From Streptomyces olivochromogenes (GTDB lineage: Bacteria > Actinomycetota > Actinomycetes > Streptomycetales > Streptomycetaceae): a DNA stretch of 64,000 bases. Location: positions 1 to 64,000 of the forward strand of contig NZ_KQ948480.1 in the NCBI RefSeq assembly GCF_001514115.1, given 5' to 3'. Below the pieces are notes generated by a model. It saw nothing but the letters and a program-made list of their open reading frames with translations, did not search any database and was not told the DNA's origin. Shown piece after piece: positions 59,379 to 64,000 of this stretch (positions are counted from its first letter, which is position 1; every line of letters starts with the position of its first letter). Both the position numbers and the translations under genes were made by a program.

Positions 59379-60704
59379 CTACTTTCCTGCTCTTCGCTGG
59401 GAGTTGCGCAGTGACGAGAATGCGGCCCGGAGTTCGTCTGTGAAGATGCCCGGGACCTCCCAGGCCGCGAAGTGGCCGCCGCTACGGGCCTTGTGGTAGT
59501 AGAAGAGGTCGTGGTAGGCGCGTGACGCCCAGCTGCGCGGGGCCTGGTAGATCTCGCCGGGGAACACCGTGATGGCGGCCGGGATGGACACGGACACGGC
59601 GTTGAAGTTGTTGGCGTTGTTCTCCCAGTAAAGACGCGACGAGGAGACCGCGGTGTTCGTCACCCAGTACAGGGTGATGTCGTTGAGCATCTCGTCCTTG
59701 GTGAGTACGCGCTCGGGGTGGCCGCCGCTGTAGGTCCAGGCCGCGAACTTGTCGTACATCCAGGCGGCCAGTCCGGCGGGCGAGTCCGTCAGTCCGTATC
59801 CCTCGGTCTGTGGACGGGTGACCATCATGGCCGAGTAACCGGATCCAGTCTTGTAGAAGGCGGCCAGCTGGTTGTAGGCGGCCTTCTCGTCGGGGCTGAG
59901 ACCGGCGGGTACGGGGTCACCGCAGGCGAGCTTCTTCGCGATGTCGGGCGGCACGGTGGCCGGGAAGTTGACGTGGATTCCGAGCAGCCCGGGGGGTTTC
60001 TGTACGGCCATCTTGTCCGAAATCACAGCACCCCAGTCCCCGCCCTGGGAAACGTAGTGCTTGTACCCCAGACGCTCCATCAGCACGGCCCAGGCGCGAG
60101 CGATGCGGTCAGGGTTCCACCCGGTGGCCGTCGGCCGTTCCGAGAAGCCATAGCCCGGCATCGACGGTATGACGAGGTGAAAGGCGTCCTCGGCGCGGCT
60201 CCCGTGGGCCGTGGGGTTGCTGAGTGGCCCGATGACCTTCAAGAACTCCAGAATGGAGCCGGGCCAGCCATGGGTCAAGATGATCGGCAAGGCATCCGCG
60301 TGGCGGGAGCGGACGTGGATGAACTGTATGTCGAGTCCGTCGATCTCTGTTATGTACATCGGCAGAGAGTTGAGTGTCTCCTCGATGTTCCGCCAGTTGT
60401 ACTTCGTTCCCCAGTAGTGGGTGAGTTCCTTCATCGTGGCCAGCTGGACACCCTGGGACTGATCGCGGACGGTTTCCCGATCGGGCCATCGTGTCGCCTT
60501 GATGCGTCGACGTAGATCAGTCAGATCCTGCTCCGGAATATGCACGCGGAACGGGCGGATGCTTTGCCTCTCACTTGCCGACATCGGATTTCCGGATTCC
60601 CCCCAGGCTCGCAGACCGAAATCACCCGTCGCCGCCACGGTCGCAACGGCCGCCGATGTGGAGATGAACTTTCGACGGGAATACGAACGGAGAAAATCGG
60701 GCAT
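59379..60704 (-). CDS. Tat-exported epoxide hydrolase (EHN family)
   Basis: A 441-aa hydrolase. The N-terminus has a twin-arginine signal (SYSRRKFISTSAAVATVAAT). The EHN-specific domain follows (IRPFRVHIPEQDLTDLRRRI), then an alpha/beta-hydrolase core: LTHGWPGSILEFLKVIGPL (oxyanion HGWP), SQGGDWGAVISDKM (nucleophile Asp), and GGHFAAWEVP (catalytic His). It is close to juvenile-hormone/microsomal epoxide hydrolases. Export is unusual for this family. GGGAGA lies 7 nt before the ATG. Confidence 0.9.
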   Translation of the reverse strand: MPDFLRSYSRRKFISTSAAVATVAATGDFGLRAWGESGNPMSASERQSIRPFRVHIPEQDLTDLRRRIKATRWPDRETVRDQSQGVQLATMKELTHYWGTKYNWRNIEETLNSLPMYITEIDGLDIQFIHVRSRHADALPIILTHGWPGSILEFLKVIGPLSNPTAHGSRAEDAFHLVIPSMPGYGFSERPTATGWNPDRIARAWAVLMERLGYKHYVSQGGDWGAVISDKMAVQKPPGLLGIHVNFPATVPPDIAKKLACGDPVPAGLSPDEKAAYNQLAAFYKTGSGYSAMMVTRPQTEGYGLTDSPAGLAAWMYDKFAAWTYSGGHPERVLTKDEMLNDITLYWVTNTAVSSSRLYWENNANNFNAVSVSIPAAITVFPGEIYQAPRSWASRAYHDLFYYHKARSGGHFAAWEVPGIFTDELRAAFSSLRNSQRRAGK

Positions 60705-61234
60705 GACGGATCTCCCTGAATTCATGCGTCCGAAGTCGCGGAGTGTGCAGAAGGAGCGCTTCCTCGGTGAGACTTCCACTCGCCGGCGCGGACATGAATC
60801 GTGCGCACACCGAGGCTGCACCGCAGGTGTACCGAATCGGGCGTGGAGTCGCATGGCACCCAGGCGCTCATGCCACGCGACAGGCCTATTACTGTCCGTA
60901 ACGCTAACCTTTCGCCCTGTGAGCATGCAACTCGAACGAGTGACGCCGACGAGGCACCCGCGTACCTGGGATATTGGATGCCACGTAGGGGCATGGCTCC
61001 GTCGGTCACGGCAGGCTCGGCACCGAGGCAGTCGAACGGGTGCACGCAGGTGGCTGCCCCGCTGGAGGCGGGTTTCAGGGGTTATTGCAGCACGCAGGGG
61101 TTATTGCAGCACAAATGATTCACTCGCTATGTCCAGGAGTTCAAGGGCTGTCCCGCTACTCTGCCCTGGCAGCACGCGGGGTTGAGTCCTGCTTGCATTG
61201 GCCGATACCGGATGCGGCTTCCTGACCTGACAGT
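60705..61234. other. 530-bp gap with promoter-like dyad and tandem repeat
   Basis: Upstream of the epoxide hydrolase TTACTGTCCGTAA at 60889-60901 has partial dyad symmetry and might be an operator. A tandem repeat lies at 61076-61112 (see its own entry). No gene is seen. Confidence 0.4.
61076..61112. repeat. Two tandem copies of an 18-19-bp unit before the IS256 transposase
   Basis: CAGGGGTTATTGCAGCAC occurs at 61076-61093 and 61095-61112, separated by one base. It lies about 120 bp before the transposase and may be part of, or next to, the element's left end; no matching sequence was seen at the right end. Confidence 0.8.
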
Positions 61235-62454
61235 GTGCCCCTGCACGCCCTCGCGGAAGACAACCTGGCCGCGGCGAGTCCGGATCTGCTGCGCGCGATG
61301 GTGAAGACGTGCGCCGACGCGCTCATGTCCGCGGAGGCAGATGCCCTCTGCAACGCCGAATACGGGCAGGTCAGCGACGAACGCGTCAACCACCGCAACG
61401 GCTACCGCCCGCGCGAGTGGGACACCCGCGCCGACACCGTCGAACTGGCCATCCCCAAGCCGCGCCAGGGCAGTTGCTTCCCGCACTGGCTGCTCGAACG
61501 CCGACGCCGGGCCGAACAGGCCCTCATCCCGGTGCTCGCCACCGCCTACCTGCTCGGCGTGAGCACGCGCCGGGTCGACAAGCCCGCCGCCTCTCCCGGC
61601 GTGACGCAGCTGTCGAAGTCCCAGGTCAGCGCGATGGCCCGGCACATGGACGAGCAGGTCACAGCCTTCCGCAACCGGCCCCTGGACCAAGGTCCTTACG
61701 CGTTCGTCCGGGTCGATGCGCTGACCCAGAAGATCCGCGAGGGCGGCCGGATCATCAACGTCCACGCCCTGATCGCGGTCGGCGTGAACACCGACGGGCA
61801 CCGCGAGATCCTCGGCATCGACGTCGCCACCGCGAAGGACGGCGCCAGCCGGCTCGCCTTCCTGCGCTCCCTGATCGCCCGTGGCCCGAGCGGTGTCCAG
61901 CTGGTCATCTCCGACGCCCACGCCGGCCTCGTCGACGCCGTCGGCGCATTGCTGCCCGGCGCCTCCTGGCAGCAATGCCGCACCCACTACGCCCGCAACC
62001 TGCTCAGCCAGGTTCCAAAATCCGCCCAGCCCCGGGCGGCCGCACTGCTGCGACCATCTTCGAACAGCCCGACACCGACGCCGTCCAGGCCCAGATGCGA
62101 CACGTCCTGGACACCCTGGAAGCCAAATTCCCCAAAGCCGCAGCCCACTTGGACGCCGCCCAGCACTACCTGCCGGCGTTCACCGCCTTCCCTCGCGAGA
62201 CCTGGCGGCAGATCTGGTCGAACAATCCGCAGGAACGGCTGAACAAGGAGATCCGACCTCGCACCGACGCGGTCGGCATCTTCCCCGACCGCACCGCCGT
62301 CATCCGGCTGGTCGGCGCGGTGCTGGCCGAGCAGAACGACGAGTGGACCAAGGGCCGCCGCTACATGGGACTCGACCTGCTAGCCAAGGCCCGCCTCCAC
62401 CCGATCGAGTCACAAACCGACGAGACCGCCCTGCCCACCGAACTCACCGCGTAG
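61235..62454 (+). pseudogene. IS256-family transposase with one frameshift
   Basis: A transposase of about 405 residues split by a single-base deletion near 62052. The first frame has CNAEYGQVSDERVNHRNGYR, the first catalytic Asp in VRVDALTQKI, and the second in VISDAHAGLVDAVGALLPG, up to KSAQPRAAALLR. The second frame continues IFEQPDTDAVQAQMRHVLDT and the Glu region SNNPQERLNKEIRPRTDA, ending LPTELTA. All catalytic residues survive, so inactivation is recent. The GTG at 61235 is a poor start; the true start may lie a little upstream. Confidence 0.85.
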
Positions 62455-63091
62455 CCTGAAAATGAGATCACCCAGTAGCCGTCGATACACCTCTCCTGCG
62501 GACGTGGCCCTCGGCTGACGTCCGTTGAACGGCATGTCGGACGATGCGGCCGCTCTCGGGGGTCTTGTGTAGTTGTTCTTCGTGGACCGGCGCCGGGTAT
62601 GGAAGGTGGGTTCGGTCGCAGGTTTCCTCTGTCTCGTGAGACATCTAAAGGTCTGGAGAACCCGGGTTCACCAGACGCCTCAAACTGTCTCGCCACCGCG
62701 TCGGGAACAGAGCTTCGATGCCGGGCTCCTCAAGACAGAGAGATCCGACGCAGGCACTTCGTGACATACAGCCCACAGCCCACCTCCAGCAGCCGAGGGA
62801 GTTCACATCCCGTCAGGGCTTGTTCACCCAGCCGCGGCCGTAGCCGCCCAGGGACGCCGCGGCCAGCCCGCTTGCCCCTCCCGAAAGGGAGACATGGGCG
62901 TCAACTCACATACCGCCCCTCACGAGTTGGCAATCCGTTCAACCGGCCGGACCCGGAACGGCTCGGTAACCTTCTCCGCCGCTCAGGGACTCGTACCGGA
63001 TCTCGTCGAGTGTGCGTCGCCGGCCTCGACTGGATGTGGCGATCTCCGCAACCGATGCCCGCGCCGGGACGATTGGTTTCGGTTGCAGTTG
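62455..63091. other. 637-bp gap with orphan palindromes
   Basis: Between the IS256 remnant and the MFS gene end. It contains two palindromes (62630-62676, separate entry) but no gene with a recognised domain. Confidence 0.45.
62630..62676. promoter_or_regulatory. Two adjacent palindromes without a gene
   Basis: TGTCTCGTGAGACA (62630-62643, 6-bp arms) and a 26-bp near-perfect palindrome at 62651-62676 with core GAACCCGGGTTC and outer arms GTCTGG/CCAGAC. They could be operators or a terminator pair for a gene that has since been lost. Confidence 0.5.
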
Positions 63092-64000
63092 TCAGGTGGC
63101 AGCGGGAGCGTGCTCCAGCTCGGAGACGGTTGTGGGCTCCTCGGTTCCCGCTTCGTGGCGTCGGGTGAGGTGGCGGTCCAGCAGAACGCTGCCCATGTGG
63201 GCGACCCCGAAGGCCGCGCCGATCCAGGCCGTACCCGCCAGCCCCAGTCCCGTGTTGATCACGAGGCCGGATGCCACGGGGGCGACGGCGATGCCGACGT
63301 TGAAGGCGGCGATGTTCACGGCGCCGCCGAGCGTCCTGGTCTCTCCGAGAATGGAGAAGACTCTGGCGTTGACTGCGGGCGTGACTCCGAAGTTGGCGGC
63401 GCCCAGGAGCACCACCAGCGCGACCGTGACCCAGGCGACATGTGCGGTCACTGCGAGTGCTGTCGCGGCGACGATGAAAGCGGCCATGCCCACCAGCAGG
63501 AGTGTGAAGGGGGCGCGGTCGGCCACGCGTCCTCCGATGGTCAGGCCGATGAACGCGCCGACGCCGTAGAGTCCGAGCACGAGGGGTACCAGGCCCGTGC
63601 TGAGGCCGGTGACGTCCTCCAACAGGGCTCCGAGATAGGAGAAGATCGCGAATTGGGCGGCCACGGTCAGTGCGGTGGTGGCGTAGGCGACCCAGAGCCG
63701 TGGCTGCATCAGCGAGCGCAGTTCCGTGGCCAGACGCGGCTGTGCCCTTGTCGTGTCCCGGCCGCCGGGCAGGGCGATGAGCAGTGCGATCGTGGACACA
63801 GCGGTCATCGCGGCTACGGCCCAGAAGGCGGCCTCCCAGCCGGCGTGCTGTGCGAGCAGGGTGCCGCCCGGGACACCGATGATCGTGGCCACGCTCAGTC
63901 CCGAGACGACCACTCCCATGGCCCGGCCCTGCTTGTCGGCGTCCACCAGCGAGATGGCCGCGACCGAGGCCATGGCCCAGAATCCGGCATACGCCATGGC
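63092..64000 (-). CDS. MFS transporter (partial, runs off the window)
   Basis: The last 302 residues of a DHA1-type transporter: GVVVSGLSVATIIGVPGGTL (motif C-like), then helices around RLWVAYATTALTVAAQFAIF and GLYGVGAFIGLTIGGRVADR (motif A in the second half), ending EEPTTVSELEHAPAAT. About 9 helices are inside the window; the N-terminal three lie beyond the right edge. Similar proteins export arabinose or chloramphenicol-like compounds. Confidence 0.88.
   Translation of the reverse strand, partial: AMAYAGFWAMASVAAISLVDADKQGRAMGVVVSGLSVATIIGVPGGTLLAQHAGWEAAFWAVAAMTAVSTIALLIALPGGRDTTRAQPRLATELRSLMQPRLWVAYATTALTVAAQFAIFSYLGALLEDVTGLSTGLVPLVLGLYGVGAFIGLTIGGRVADRAPFTLLLVGMAAFIVAATALAVTAHVAWVTVALVVLLGAANFGVTPAVNARVFSILGETRTLGGAVNIAAFNVGIAVAPVASGLVINTGLGLAGTAWIGAAFGVAHMGSVLLDRHLTRRHEAGTEEPTTVSELEHAPAAT

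Noticed and set aside
61235..62454. Programmed frameshift in the IS256 transposase
   Set aside because: IS256 elements normally use one frame, and no slippery heptamer is visible at the shift; a deletion or read error is simpler.

Overview
The window reads as high-GC actinobacterial DNA, most likely a Streptomyces chromosome, and probably an arm rather than the core. Codons strongly prefer G or C in the third position, the antisense strands of real genes stay open for hundreds of codons, and the families are typical of that genus: MocR, GlxA, TetR, MmyB-like and two-domain AsnC regulators, a class I terpene synthase, TerD, DUF6207-like and SUKH-3 remnants. No rRNA, tRNA, ribosomal or replication gene is visible. 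About 38 genes look intact and about 18 gene remnants lie among them, so this is accessory sequence under active turnover.

Layout. 0-12 kb: secreted pectate lyase behind LacI-type palindromes; a wrecked ECF sigma gene; a small secreted peptide; Old Yellow Enzyme with a divergent TetR; L,D-transpeptidase lipoprotein; APH-fold kinase; sesquiterpene synthase; MocR regulator divergent from an aldo/keto reductase. 12-18 kb: fused remnants of an NmrA-type reductase and a fructosamine kinase, a 723-aa TerD-domain protein, an HTH regulator divergent from an SDR, and a chimeric alpha/beta-hydrolase::aldo-keto-reductase remnant. 18-26 kb: a transposon graveyard (IS630, IS5) in which inverted repeats flank an NmrA-like/GlxA pair, and inverted IS5 remnants flank a dehalogenase-like hydrolase with proteobacterial-looking codons. 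26-34 kb: an MMPL exporter with its TetR, a secreted Ig-like protein, and a tightly coupled membrane-lipid operon (PAP2-diacylglycerol kinase fusion, YihY/BrkB, PAP2). 36-46 kb: SRPBCC protein and TetR with twin palindromic operators, NTF2-like protein, HAD hydrolase and MFS transporter divergent from DeoR, atypical SDR, a possible coiled-coil protein, and a DHA2 exporter with an HTH regulator. 46-64 kb: IS701 and isochorismatase remnants, an MFS-3 exporter, an esterase remnant, a two-domain AsnC regulator divergent from an amidohydrolase, an RHH/Fic-like toxin-antitoxin pair, a lipoprotein, a GlxA-type regulator directly upstream of a stand-alone GAPDH, a truncated biotin-carrier fragment, a Tat-exported epoxide hydrolase, a frameshifted IS256 element and an MFS transporter leaving the window.

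The repeated theme is one regulator paired with one enzyme or exporter, often divergent and often with visible inverted repeats in the shared promoter. The candidates most worth following are the GlxA-GAPDH pair (possible target-duplication resistance), the three-gene membrane-lipid operon, the toxin-antitoxin pair with a degenerate Fic motif, the twin-operator TetR/SRPBCC locus and the composite-transposon-like structures at 18-26 kb. I found no clearly new multi-gene defence or biosynthetic system.
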